In this document: positions 34,766 to 43,254 of the stretch, one piece after another
Layout: every line of letters starts with the position of its first letter
How positions within the stretch are numbered: position 1 is the stretch's first letter
From: Leucobacter viscericola
Lineage (GTDB): Bacteria > Actinomycetota > Actinomycetes > Actinomycetales > Microbacteriaceae
Assembly: GCF_011299575.1 (NCBI RefSeq)
Contig: NZ_CP049863.1
Span: forward strand, 2,294,001-2,358,000
DNA: 64,000 nt
Reading direction: 5' to 3'
Translations under genes and position numbers: made by a program
The notes under the pieces: model-generated
What the model was told of the DNA's origin: nothing
Databases searched by the model: none
Seen by the model: the letters and a program-made list of their open reading frames with translations, nothing else

Positions 34766-36790
34766 CTAGGGCGTCTTCGACACCAGAGTGAGCACGTCGT
34801 AGGTCGCCACAATCTCGTCGTCCTGGTTCTTGAGCACGGCGTCCCAGTGCACCTCGCCGTAGTCGTCGGTCTCGCGTGGAATGATCTGCTTTGCGGTGAG
34901 CGCGACCCGCACACGATCCCCAGGTGACACGGGGGTGATGAAGCGCAGATTCTCGAGCCCGTAGTTCGCGAGCACGGGACCGGGTTCCGGCGACACAAAC
35001 AGGCCAGCCGCAAACGACAGCAGCAGGTAGCCGTGCGCAACGCGCCCCGGGAAGAAGGGGTTCGCCGCGGCGGCTTCCTCGTCCATGTGGGCGTAGAAGG
35101 TGTCGCCCGTGAACTCGGCGAAGTGTGTGATGTCGTCGAGTGTTACCTCGCGCTCGTCAGACAGTACCTGATCGCCAACGCGCAGCTCCTGCAGCGACTT
35201 GCGGAAGGGATGGCGGTCGTCGCGAGTTGCGGCGCCCGCGTGCCACACTCCCGTGATCGCGGTCAGTGCCTCGGGGCTGCCCTGGATCGCGGTGCGCTGC
35301 ATGTAGTGGAACACACTGCGCACACCACCCAACTCCTCGCTGCCACCCGCGCGACCGGGGCCGCCGTGCACGAGGTTCGGCAGGGGCGAGCCGTGGCCGG
35401 TCGAGCTGCGTGCGTCCGTGCGGTCGAGCACGAGCATGCGCCCGTTGGCCGAGGCAGCGCGCAGGGTGAGCCCGGCAACAAACCCGGGATCGGCCGACGC
35501 CACACTCGTGACGAGGGATCCGCCGCCGCGCACCACCAGATCAGCCGCCTGCTCGGGGGTGTCATAGGTGATGATCGACGACACGGGGCCGAACGCCTCG
35601 GTGTCGTGCACGCGCTCGGCGAAAGGGTCGTCAAAACGTAGCAACATAGGATCGAGAAACGCGGTATCGAGGCCCGCGGTCTGGCCCTCTCCGAGCACAA
35701 TCCGGCCGCCGCCATCAACAAGCTTCTGCACCTGGCGCAGCACCTCGTCGCGCTGTTCGACCGAGGCGAGCGACCCCATGGTGACGCCCTCCTCAGGAGG
35801 ATCACCGACAACCACCTTCGACGCGATGCGATCCCGAACCGCCTCGACCAGCGCGTCAGCGCTCGCCGCGGGCACGATGGCCCGACGGATCGCGGTGCAC
35901 TTCTGGCCTGCCTTCGTGGTCATTTCGGCGACGAGCTGGCGCACGTAGGCGTCGAACTCGGGCGTGCCAGCGACGGCGTCGGGCCCGAGCACGGATGCGT
36001 TGATCGAGTCGGTCTCCGCCCCGAAGATCACGCCACCGGTCTGCACGGCGTCGTGGCGGCGCAGCGCCTCTGCGGTAGAGGCTGAGCCGGTGAACGCGAC
36101 CACGTCACCGAGGCGCGCGTGATCGAACACGTCGCGCACCGATCCCGAAACCAACTGCAGCGCACCGGCGGGCAGCAGACCCGACTCAATCATGATGCGC
36201 ACCATCTGCTCGGCGAGGTAGGCGCCCGGAGTCGCGGGCTTAATGATGGTCGGCATACCGGCGAGGAACGCGGGCCCGAACTTCTCGAGCGCACCCCACA
36301 CCGGAAAGTTAAAGGCATTGATCTGCACGGTGACACCGGGCAGTGTGGTGCGGATGTGGCGGCCGAGGAACGTGCCGTCCTTCGAGAGAGGCTCGACCGG
36401 ACCGTCGAGCTGCACCCTCGCATTGGGCAGTTCGCGGCGACCCTTGCCCGAGTAGGTGAACAGCACACCGATGCCGCCGTCGATGTCGACCCAGGAATCG
36501 CCCTTCGTGGCGCCCGTGTGGGTTGACAGAGCGTAGAGCTCCTTCTTGCGCTCGGTCAGCGCGAGCGCAAGCTGCTTCAAGATCACGGCGCGCTGGTGGA
36601 ACGTGAGGGCGCCGAGGCTCTTCTGCCCGACGGTGCGCGCGTGCTCCATGGCGGCCGCGAGATCCAGACCCTCGCTCGATACGAGCGCGACGGCCTCGCC
36701 GGTGACGGCGTCTTTCACCTCGACACCCGTGACGCCCGCGGCGGGGCTCCACCAGGCATCCTGTACGTAACTCTGTAGTATGCGCGTCAT
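34766..36790 (-). CDS. paaZ: Bifunctional oxepin-CoA hydrolase / semialdehyde dehydrogenase
   Basis: 674 residues. Residues about 1-515 are an aldehyde dehydrogenase domain (VAFTGSASTAEALRR; catalytic Cys in TKAGQKCTAIRRAIVP). Residues about 540-674 are a MaoC-type R-hydratase domain with FTGDTFYAHMDEEAA and FPGRVAHGYLLLSFAAG. It opens the oxepin-CoA ring and oxidises the resulting aldehyde to 3-oxo-5,6-dehydrosuberyl-CoA. ATG 36790 has GAAGGAG upstream; the frame runs open to 36967 only because the repeat spacer lacks stops. It is separated from paaH by a 189-bp spacer of tandem and palindromic repeats, so it may have its own promoter or be read through. Confidence 0.95.
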   Translation of the reverse strand: MTRILQSYVQDAWWSPAAGVTGVEVKDAVTGEAVALVSSEGLDLAAAMEHARTVGQKSLGALTFHQRAVILKQLALALTERKKELYALSTHTGATKGDSWVDIDGGIGVLFTYSGKGRRELPNARVQLDGPVEPLSKDGTFLGRHIRTTLPGVTVQINAFNFPVWGALEKFGPAFLAGMPTIIKPATPGAYLAEQMVRIMIESGLLPAGALQLVSGSVRDVFDHARLGDVVAFTGSASTAEALRRHDAVQTGGVIFGAETDSINASVLGPDAVAGTPEFDAYVRQLVAEMTTKAGQKCTAIRRAIVPAASADALVEAVRDRIASKVVVGDPPEEGVTMGSLASVEQRDEVLRQVQKLVDGGGRIVLGEGQTAGLDTAFLDPMLLRFDDPFAERVHDTEAFGPVSSIITYDTPEQAADLVVRGGGSLVTSVASADPGFVAGLTLRAASANGRMLVLDRTDARSSTGHGSPLPNLVHGGPGRAGGSEELGGVRSVFHYMQRTAIQGSPEALTAITGVWHAGAATRDDRHPFRKSLQELRVGDQVLSDEREVTLDDITHFAEFTGDTFYAHMDEEAAAANPFFPGRVAHGYLLLSFAAGLFVSPEPGPVLANYGLENLRFITPVSPGDRVRVALTAKQIIPRETDDYGEVHWDAVLKNQDDEIVATYDVLTLVSKTP

Positions 36791-36838
36791 TGCGATGACT
36801 CCTTCAAATTGTTGGTCTGTGTGCTGGGGGCTGTTCCG

Positions 36839-36970
36839 CCGAGCTTGCGCCTCGCTGCTGAGCCTGCCCCTCGCCGCCGAGCTTGCGCCTCGCCGCCGAG
36901 CCTGCATTCCAGCGCCGAGCCTGCGGTTAGGAACTGCTGGTTCGATGCTGAAGTGCAGGCTCGGCATCGA
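36839..36970. repeat. 19-bp tandem repeats running into a palindrome (family D, copy 1)
   Basis: Five 19-bp units starting CCGAGC(T/C)TGC occupy 36839-36933. The fourth unit is also the left arm of a palindrome: GCCGAGCCTGCATTCCAGC pairs with GCTGAAGTGCAGGCTCGGC near 36947-36965 at 17 of 19 positions, enclosing GCGGTTAGGAACTGC. A related single element is at 46063-46134. Confidence 0.8.
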
Positions 36971-36979
36971 ACCGGGGAC

Positions 36980-37861
36980 TCAATTCCAGTCGTAAAATCC
37001 CTGGCCGCTCTTGCGGCCGAGCTTGCCTGCCGCGACCATGTCGCGCAGCAACTGCGGCGGCGCAAAGTTCGGGCCGAGGTCGCGCTCAAGCTGCTCGGCG
37101 ATGCCGAGTCGCACGTCGAGTCCCACGATGTCGGTTGTGCGCAGCGGACCCGTCGGGTGGCGGTAGCCGAGCTCCATCGCCAGGTCGATGTCTGCCGCGC
37201 TCGCGACACCCTGCTCGACCATCCGCATCGCCTCGAGCGCGAGCGCGACTCCCAAGCGGCTCGACGCAAACCCCGGGGCATCCTTCACGGTGATCGGTGT
37301 CTTGCCGAGTGCGCGCACCCAGCCGCACGCGATTTCGGGCAGCTCGGGATCCGTGAGTTCACACACCACCACCTCAATCAGCGAGGACGCCGGCACGGGG
37401 TTGAAGAAGTGGAGACCGATGAAGCGCTCGGGCCGATCCAGTGCCTCCGCGAGCTGGGAGAGTGGGATCGACGAGGTGTTCGACGCGATGATCGCGTCAC
37501 CCGGTAGTTGCTGCTCGATGTTGCTGAGCGCCTCGATCTTGAGGTCAAGCGATTCGGGTACGGCCTCGATCACGAGGCGGCACGCGCCAAACGCGGTGAC
37601 ACTCGTGGCGACCGTGAGGTTCTGCTTCAGCAGCGCCGCGTCGGCGTCGAGGCCGCGCGCGATTGAGGCGTCAATGCTCTGCTCAATGCGCTCGCGGGCT
37701 GCGTCGGCCGAGGCGACGTCGCGCTCGACCACCACAACGTAAGCGCCTGAGGTGAGGAAGGCGTGGGCGATCCCGCCGCCCATGCGCCCGCCGCCGAGCA
37801 CACCAACGCGCGAGGGCACGGCTTCTTCAGCGGCTGGGATCGGAAGGGAAGGGTTTGTCAT
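36980..37861 (-). CDS. paaH: 3-hydroxyadipyl-CoA dehydrogenase
   Basis: 293 residues. N-terminal Rossmann fold RVGVLGGGRMGGGIAHAFLT with the NAD motif GxGxxG, then IASNTSSIPLSQLAEAL and GLHFFNPVPASSLIEVV with the catalytic His (family H in HFFNP). The C-terminal dimerisation domain is about 185-285. It oxidises 3-hydroxyadipyl-CoA to 3-oxoadipyl-CoA in lower phenylacetate degradation. Its ATG overlaps the paaF stop by ATGA. Confidence 0.94.
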   Translation of the reverse strand: MTNPSLPIPAAEEAVPSRVGVLGGGRMGGGIAHAFLTSGAYVVVVERDVASADAARERIEQSIDASIARGLDADAALLKQNLTVATSVTAFGACRLVIEAVPESLDLKIEALSNIEQQLPGDAIIASNTSSIPLSQLAEALDRPERFIGLHFFNPVPASSLIEVVVCELTDPELPEIACGWVRALGKTPITVKDAPGFASSRLGVALALEAMRMVEQGVASAADIDLAMELGYRHPTGPLRTTDIVGLDVRLGIAEQLERDLGPNFAPPQLLRDMVAAGKLGRKSGQGFYDWN

Positions 37862-38625
37862 TTCGCCTGCTTTCGCTCAAGAAATTCCGTCATGCGGCGC
37901 ATCTTTTCGGGGCTTTCGAAGAGGATCGCCTGCTCGTCGAGGTCGACCTGCGGGTGGGCCTCGCGCGGTGCGTGGAGCACTCGCTTCGAGGCACGTGTTG
38001 CCGTAGGGTCGAGCTTTGCGATGCGGCCCGCGATCTTTTCTGCTGTCGCCAGGGCTGCTTCACCGTCGTCGTGCAGGTGGGTAATGAGCCCTGCGGCCAG
38101 TGCCTCGGAGGCGTCGAGGATGCGCCCGGCGAGCAGGATTTCGGCCGCGAGTGGCTCGCCAACGAGTTCACGCAGGCGCCAGGTCGCACCGGCAGCGGCG
38201 ATGATGCCGAGGCCCGTTTCGGGGTTACCGATCTTGAGCGTCTGCGTGCCGACCCGAATGTCTGCCGCGTAGGCGAGCTCGGCTCCGCCGCCGAGGGCGT
38301 AGCCGTCGAGCACCGCGATCACGGGCATCGGCAGGGCGTTGATGCGCATGAACGCGCGGGTGTTGATGCCGGCCTTTGCGTCGGCCGCGCGGCGCTCGCG
38401 CAACTGTGCGATATCGGCTCCCGCGGCAAACGTGCCACCCTCGCCGCGCAGCACGAGTGTCTGCGGCACGGCCTCGAGCCGCGCGCACAGCACGTGCAGG
38501 GCATCGATCAGATCCTGGTCGATCGCGTTGCGCTTCTCCGGGCGGTCGAGGGTGGCGAGCACGTGAGTGCCGCGATCCTCGATGCGCAGCGGCTCACGGG
38601 CTGCCGTGTCGCTCGCGCCGCTCAC
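37858..38625 (-). CDS. paaF: 2,3-dehydroadipyl-CoA hydratase
   Basis: 255 residues, equal to E. coli PaaF. Crotonase fold with the oxyanion-hole stretch GEGGTFAAGADIAQL and VLDGYALGGGAELAYAADI, and catalytic Glu in GNPETGLGI. It hydrates 2,3-dehydroadipyl-CoA. The start is GTG 38625, whose GTGA overlaps the thiolase stop; the longer open frame upstream is Cys/Trp-rich and lies inside the thiolase gene. Confidence 0.93.
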   Translation of the reverse strand: MSGASDTAAREPLRIEDRGTHVLATLDRPEKRNAIDQDLIDALHVLCARLEAVPQTLVLRGEGGTFAAGADIAQLRERRAADAKAGINTRAFMRINALPMPVIAVLDGYALGGGAELAYAADIRVGTQTLKIGNPETGLGIIAAAGATWRLRELVGEPLAAEILLAGRILDASEALAAGLITHLHDDGEAALATAEKIAGRIAKLDPTATRASKRVLHAPREAHPQVDLDEQAILFESPEKMRRMTEFLERKQAK

Positions 38626-39827
38626 GACTCGACCCGCTCGATAATCGTCGCCGTGCCCTGACCCACACCAACACACATGGTGGCGAGGCCGTAGCGTGAT
38701 CCCTCGCGCTCCATGCGGCCGAGCAGGGTGACGAGCAGTCGGGATCCCGACGAGCCGAGCGGGTGGCCGAGGGCGATGGCGCCACCGTCGGTGTTGACGA
38801 TCGCGGGATCGAGGCCGAGACGCCTGATCGAGGCGAGTGACTGGCTGGCAAAGGCCTCGTTAATCTCGATCGAGCCGAGGTCCGAGACGCTGAGCCCCGC
38901 GCGTGCGAGAGCCTTTTCGGTCGCGGGCACCGGACCGAGCCCCATGATCTCGGGGGCGAGCGCGGCAGAAACGCTGGTCACGATCCTCGCCCGCGGCTTC
39001 AAGTTGTATTTCTCAACGGCCTCACCGCTTGCAACGAGCAGTGCCGAAGCGCCGTCATTGAGCGAGGAGGCGTTGCCAGCGGTAACCACTGTGCCGCCCG
39101 CGACAACGGGACGCAGGCCCGCGAGCACCTCTGCGGTCGTGCCGGGGCGGGGGCCCTCGTCGGTGTCGACCAGCTGGGTCTTGCCGCGGCCAAGAGACAC
39201 CTCGACGGGCACAATCTCGTCGGCGAAGTGCCCGGCCTCGATGGCGGCGATAGCGCGGCGGTGGCTCTCGACGGCGAAGGCGTCAGCGTCTTCGCGCGAG
39301 ATGTTGTCGACGCGAGCGACCTCTTCCGCGGTCTCAGGCATCGAGAACGTTGCCTTGTCGCGCTTCAAAAACTCGGGGTTGGTAAAGCGCCAGCCGATCG
39401 AGGTGTCGAACTGTGCGCCCGGCTTCGCCCAGGCCTTGCCCGGCTTCTCCTGCACCCAGGGTGCGCGGGTCATTGACTCGACACCACCCGCGAGGATCAG
39501 CTCGGCGTCACCCGCACGAATCGCCTGCGAGGCGTTCGAGACCGCGGTCATGCCCGAGGCGCAAAGGCGGTTGACTGTGTATCCCGGGAGGGTATCGGGT
39601 AGACCCGCGAGCAGCGTGGCCATGCGTGCGACGTTGCGGTTGTCTTCGCCGGCCTGGTTCGCCGCTCCGAAGATCACCTCGTCAAGGGCGCCGGCGGGGA
39701 TCCCGGTCCGCTCCACGAGCGTGCGCAGCACGAGGGCTGCGAGATCGTCTGGCCGAACGCCCGCGAGCGCACCGCCATAACGACCGACGGGCGTACGAAC
39801 ACCATCTACGAGAAATGCCTCGGGCAT
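38622..39827 (-). CDS. paaJ: 3-oxoadipyl-CoA/3-oxo-5,6-dehydrosuberyl-CoA thiolase
   Basis: 401 residues. Thiolase II motifs: YTVNRLCASGMTAVSNASQA with the nucleophile Cys, INEAFASQSLASIRRLGLD, GGAIALGHPLGSSGSRLL with the His, and CVGVGQGTA with the second Cys. It cleaves 3-oxo-5,6-dehydrosuberyl-CoA and 3-oxoadipyl-CoA to acetyl-CoA and succinyl-CoA. First gene of paaJ-paaF-paaH(-paaZ), with GGAGG upstream of the ATG, divergent from an MFS carrier with two PaaR-type boxes between. Confidence 0.95.
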   Translation of the reverse strand: MPEAFLVDGVRTPVGRYGGALAGVRPDDLAALVLRTLVERTGIPAGALDEVIFGAANQAGEDNRNVARMATLLAGLPDTLPGYTVNRLCASGMTAVSNASQAIRAGDAELILAGGVESMTRAPWVQEKPGKAWAKPGAQFDTSIGWRFTNPEFLKRDKATFSMPETAEEVARVDNISREDADAFAVESHRRAIAAIEAGHFADEIVPVEVSLGRGKTQLVDTDEGPRPGTTAEVLAGLRPVVAGGTVVTAGNASSLNDGASALLVASGEAVEKYNLKPRARIVTSVSAALAPEIMGLGPVPATEKALARAGLSVSDLGSIEINEAFASQSLASIRRLGLDPAIVNTDGGAIALGHPLGSSGSRLLVTLLGRMEREGSRYGLATMCVGVGQGTATIIERVES

Positions 39828-39868
39828 AGGCGATAGACCTCCATGTCTGCCGCGTCAGTCGATTTAGT

Positions 39869-39884
39869 GACTGATCGTTCGGTA
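39869..39884. promoter_or_regulatory. PaaR-type TetR operator, box 2 (paaJ)
   Basis: GACTGATCGTTCGGTA; on the minus strand TACCGAACGATCAGTC, closely matching box 1. It lies 42 bp upstream of the paaJ start. Confidence 0.75.
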
Positions 39885-39998
39885 ATTCATCTCAGGATAG
39901 ACGGCTGGGGTGCTCGGTGCAAACACCGGCCGGGTTGGGTGAGGCGCTGCGCATGATCCTGCGCGTGCAATTCCGGTGGATTCGTGTAAGCTTCATTA

Positions 39999-40018
39999 CT
40001 TGCCGAACGTTCGGCAAG
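39999..40018. promoter_or_regulatory. PaaR-type TetR operator, box 3 (MFS carrier), perfect palindrome
   Basis: CTTGCCGAACGTTCGGCAAG is a perfect 20-bp palindrome with the same CCGA-N4-TCGG core as boxes 1 and 2. It lies just downstream of TAAGCT (39987-39992), a possible -10, and 36 bp before the MFS start. Confidence 0.82.
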
Positions 40019-40053
40019 AATCACCAAGCAACCACAAGAACAACGGAGTTCAC

Positions 40054-41394
40054 ATGACTGCTGAAACAATGACGACCGTCGACCGACGAGCGGAACAGCG
40101 CAAGGTGCTCGCGGGAACCGTCGTGGGTACCACGATCGAGTGGTACGACTTCTTTATTTACGCGCAGGCGGCGGGTGCTGTCTTCGCGACGCTCTACTTC
40201 GCCCCCGCGGGTGAGACCGTCGGGCAGATTGTCGCCTGGGCCTCCCTCGGCATCTCCTTCCTCTTCCGCCCGCTCGGTGCGATTGTCGCGGGTCACCTCG
40301 GCGACAAGCTCGGGCGCAAGCGCATGCTTGTGCTCACCCTGATTCTCATGGGCATCTCAACCGCGCTTATCGGTGTGCTCCCCACGTATGCCCAGATCGG
40401 GATCGCCGCACCCGTGCTGCTGATCCTGCTTCGCGTGATGCAGGGCTTCTCTGCCGGTGGCGAGTGGGGTGGTGCCGCGCTGATGTCTGTCGAGCACGCT
40501 CCCACGAACAAGCGTGGATTCTTTGGTGCCTATCCGCAGATCGGTGTGCCGCTTGGGATGATCCTCGCCACCGCCACGATGTGGGTCATCACCACTGTGC
40601 TTAGCGAAGAGCAGTTTCTTGCTTGGGGCTGGCGAATCCCGTTCCTGTTCTCGATCGTGCTGATTCTTGTTGGTTACTTCATTCGCCGTGCGGTCGAAGA
40701 GTCGCCCGTGTTCAAGGAGCTGCAGCAGCGCAAGGGTGAGTCGGCGACTCCGCTCAAGACGCTCTTCGCAAAGCACGCCAAGCAGGTCATTCAAGCAGCA
40801 CTCATCTTCATTGCGAACAACGCGGCCGGTTACCTGCTCATCGCCTTCTTCGCGGCGTACGCGACGCGTCCCGTTGCCGAGGGCGGCCTCGGTCTCGAGC
40901 GCCCACCCGTGCTGCTCGCGACCACCCTCGCCTCGTTCGGTTGGCTCGGGTTCACGCTCTACGGTGGCATCCTCTCGGACCGCATCGGGCGCGTGCGCAC
41001 CTTCCAGATCGGCTACGTGCTGCTCGGGATCTGGGCCATCCCGATGTGGTTCCTGATCGACACAGGCGACATCTTCATGTACTTCCTCGCGCTGTTCCTG
41101 ATGACGGTCGGGCTGGGTCTCTCGTACGGACCGCAGGCGGCACTGTACTCGGAGATGTTCCCCGCTGACGTGCGCTACTCGGGTGTCTCGATCGGCTACG
41201 CGATCGGTGCGATCTTTGGCGGGGCCTTTGCGCCGATGATCGCAGACCTCGTGTTCAAGTCGACGGGCCAGTCGTGGACCATTGGCCTCTACATTCTCGG
41301 CGTCACGATCATCTCGCTGGTTGCGGTGTCGTTCGTGAAGGATCCGAAGGGTGTGGCGCTCAACACGCGGTCCAATGAGGTTGTGCCGCAGTAG
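40054..41394 (+). CDS. MFS transporter, metabolite:H+ symporter (MHS/ProP-shikimate) branch
   Basis: 446 residues, 12 helices. It starts with VVGTTIEWYDFFIYAQAAGA, the MHS family signature, followed by GAIVAGHLGDKLGRKRML (MFS motif A) and GFSAGGEWGGAALMSVEHAP. Members import organic acids with protons. Because it is divergent from paaJ and has its own PaaR-type palindrome, phenylacetate or a precursor is the likely substrate (inference). ATG 40054 has CGGAG upstream; the open frame back to 39976 crosses the operator. Confidence 0.9.
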   Translation: MTAETMTTVDRRAEQRKVLAGTVVGTTIEWYDFFIYAQAAGAVFATLYFAPAGETVGQIVAWASLGISFLFRPLGAIVAGHLGDKLGRKRMLVLTLILMGISTALIGVLPTYAQIGIAAPVLLILLRVMQGFSAGGEWGGAALMSVEHAPTNKRGFFGAYPQIGVPLGMILATATMWVITTVLSEEQFLAWGWRIPFLFSIVLILVGYFIRRAVEESPVFKELQQRKGESATPLKTLFAKHAKQVIQAALIFIANNAAGYLLIAFFAAYATRPVAEGGLGLERPPVLLATTLASFGWLGFTLYGGILSDRIGRVRTFQIGYVLLGIWAIPMWFLIDTGDIFMYFLALFLMTVGLGLSYGPQAALYSEMFPADVRYSGVSIGYAIGAIFGGAFAPMIADLVFKSTGQSWTIGLYILGVTIISLVAVSFVKDPKGVALNTRSNEVVPQ

Positions 41395-41506
41395 GGGTTG
41401 GGATCCTTCGCTACTGCTGCCCTGGGGTCCCTGGCGTCCCCGGGCGCCGGGCCCCGCGCCTTGCGCCGCCCCTCCACGCCGACCCCTCCGCGCCATCCCC
41501 GTCGAA

Positions 41507-41566
41507 AAGCTATGGACTCGTCGAGAGGCCATGAATTGGGATGGCCTCTCGACGAGACCATGGCTT
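41507..41566. repeat. Palindromic repeat family A, copy 3
   Basis: Arms 41507-41532 and 41541-41566 pair at 24 of 26 positions around GAATTGGG. The core CTCGTCGAGAGGCCAT is identical to copy 1, and the right flank (CTTCTCAGCGAGGGG) also resembles that of copy 1. Confidence 0.88.
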
Positions 41567-41679
41567 CTCAGCGAGGGGTAGGGGCAGGGGCAGGGTTGGG
41601 ATTGGGACCGCGAAGCTGAGCAGCGAAGGCTTGGTGTTTGATGCGGTGACGCCCAACTCGGGCGCTGAGCCTGAGTAGT

Positions 41680-41749
41680 GGCAAGGTCAGTAACCTGTGG
41701 CAAGGAAACCTCCGCGTGAAGATCCTTGCCACAGGTTACTGACCTTGCC
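41680..41749. repeat. Palindromic repeat family C, copy 2 (perfect 27-bp arms)
   Basis: Arms 41680-41706 and 41723-41749 are perfectly complementary (GGCAAGGTCAGTAACCTGTG...). The 16-nt loop is AACCTCCGCGTGAAGA. Arm length, loop length and loop pattern equal those of copy 1 at 22867-22936. Confidence 0.9.
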
Positions 41750-41805
41750 TGCAATTGCGGGGCGGCGGAGCGCCGGCCCGAGAAGCGCACGGGCGGGCGG
41801 GCGCG

Positions 41806-43251
41806 CTACACCAACGGATACGCCCGCAGCGGGTGCTCCAACAGGTCGACGACCGCCCTCAAGAACCCCGCCGCGTAGCCGCCATCGCACACGCGGTGGT
41901 CGAACACGAGCGAGAGCTGGGCGATCCTGCGCGGCACAATCTGGCCGTCGACCACCCACGGGCGTTCGAGTACCCGGCCGATGCCAAGCAGCGCGACCTC
42001 GGGATGGTTGATGATCGCCGCGGATCCGTCGACCCCGAAACCTCCGTAGTTGTTCAGAGTGAACGTCGAGTCTCGCAGCTGCTCGGGAGGGGTGCGTCCC
42101 TCGCGCGCGACGCGGCTGAGTTCACGAAGTGAGCCATCGAGCGCGCTCACGCTGAGGGCGTCTGCGCGATGGATCACGGGCACCATCAGGCCCCGATCCG
42201 TGTCGACGGCGATGCCCAGGCTGACCCCGTCGAACACCTGGATCTCATCGCCCGACGCGCTCAAGCGCGACGCGAGCAGCGGATACTGCTCGAGCGCGAG
42301 CAGCGTGTAGCGCGCGAAGAGGGCTGTGAGCGAAGGTGGCTTCTCTCCCTCAGAAGCCATGCGCGGTCGCAGCTCCCACACCTCTGTGAGGTCAACATCG
42401 ACCCACACCGTCGCCTCGGGAATCTCGGCGCGGCTGCGGCTGAGCTTCGCGCTGACCGCCTTGCGCAGCGGGGTGAAGCGCTCGGTGCGCAGCACCTTGA
42501 GCGGGCCCGTGGGGTGTTGGTTCGGGATCGCGGCCGATCCTGAACCAGGCGCTTCGGCGGCCGCAGCCGGAGCCGCCGAACCGGCCTCGGCGGCACGCAG
42601 CACGTCGGCGCGTGTGACGGCGCCGTCGAGTCCGGTGGGTTCAACGGAGCGCGGGTCGATGCCGAGCTCGCGCGCCAGGCGGCGCACAATCGGTGACCGC
42701 ACGGCGACGGTTCGAGACGTCGTGGTGCTTGATTCGGGCGTAACTCCCTCGTCGGGCGCGGGGGAGCCAGCCGAGGCGACGCTTCCGCCAGCCCCTTCGC
42801 GCGAGGCGCGAGGCGCTGCTCCGGCCCCCCGACGCTTCCGCCGACCCTTCGCTGGCCCGGCCCCGGTGCCGTACCCGATCAACACGTTGCCCGATCCGGC
42901 TTGCTCCTCTTTGCGATAGGCCTCGTGTTCGTCGTTCGTGTGACTGCGTTCTGAAGCCTCGGAACCGGCCATGGTGGCAGACCCAGCGGCAGTCCCAGCG
43001 CCAGGCTCCACACCAGACGACACCTCAAGTACGGGCGCCCCGGTCAGAATGGTGTCGCCCTCTTCGCCGTGCAGGGCGATGACAGTGCCGGCATAGGGCG
43101 AGGGCAACTCGACGATGCTCTTGGCGGTCTCGACCTCGGCGATAGCCTGGTCGATCTTGATGGTGTCGCCCACGGCGACCATCCAGCGCACGAGCGCCGC
43201 CTCGGTGAGGCCTTCGCCAAGATCGGGGAGACGAAATACCTGCGTGGTCAT
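41806..43251 (-). CDS. bkdB: 2-oxoacid dehydrogenase E2 (dihydrolipoyl acyltransferase)
   Basis: 481 residues. Lipoyl domain 1-80 with the lipoylated Lys in EVETAKSIVELPSP. An Ala/Arg/Gly-rich linker follows, then the peripheral subunit-binding domain (about 180-215, VRRLARELGIDPRSVEPTG) and the catalytic acyltransferase domain (about 245-481) ending with FDHRVCDGGYAAGFL (His and Asp of the active site). It is the core of a branched-chain or related 2-oxoacid dehydrogenase. It follows E1 beta by 3 bp. No E3 gene is nearby. Confidence 0.92.
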   Translation of the reverse strand: MTTQVFRLPDLGEGLTEAALVRWMVAVGDTIKIDQAIAEVETAKSIVELPSPYAGTVIALHGEEGDTILTGAPVLEVSSGVEPGAGTAAGSATMAGSEASERSHTNDEHEAYRKEEQAGSGNVLIGYGTGAGPAKGRRKRRGAGAAPRASREGAGGSVASAGSPAPDEGVTPESSTTTSRTVAVRSPIVRRLARELGIDPRSVEPTGLDGAVTRADVLRAAEAGSAAPAAAAEAPGSGSAAIPNQHPTGPLKVLRTERFTPLRKAVSAKLSRSRAEIPEATVWVDVDLTEVWELRPRMASEGEKPPSLTALFARYTLLALEQYPLLASRLSASGDEIQVFDGVSLGIAVDTDRGLMVPVIHRADALSVSALDGSLRELSRVAREGRTPPEQLRDSTFTLNNYGGFGVDGSAAIINHPEVALLGIGRVLERPWVVDGQIVPRRIAQLSLVFDHRVCDGGYAAGFLRAVVDLLEHPLRAYPLV

Positions 43252-43254
43252 GTC

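Larger units (their letters stand above)
41395..41805. other. 411-bp convergent spacer with two palindromic repeats
   Basis: No gene is seen. It holds family A copy 3 (41507-41566) and family C copy 2 (41680-41749), plus GC-rich filler. The E2 gene converges with the MFS gene here, so the palindromes may also serve as transcription ends. Confidence 0.7.

Noticed and set aside
36839..36933. Short CRISPR-like array of 19-bp units
   Set aside because: Units are directly adjacent with no spacers; it is a tandem repeat linked to a palindrome.
22271..41749. Palindromes as insertion-sequence ends
   Set aside because: No transposase gene or remnant lies between or beside the copies, and I saw no clear target-site duplication.
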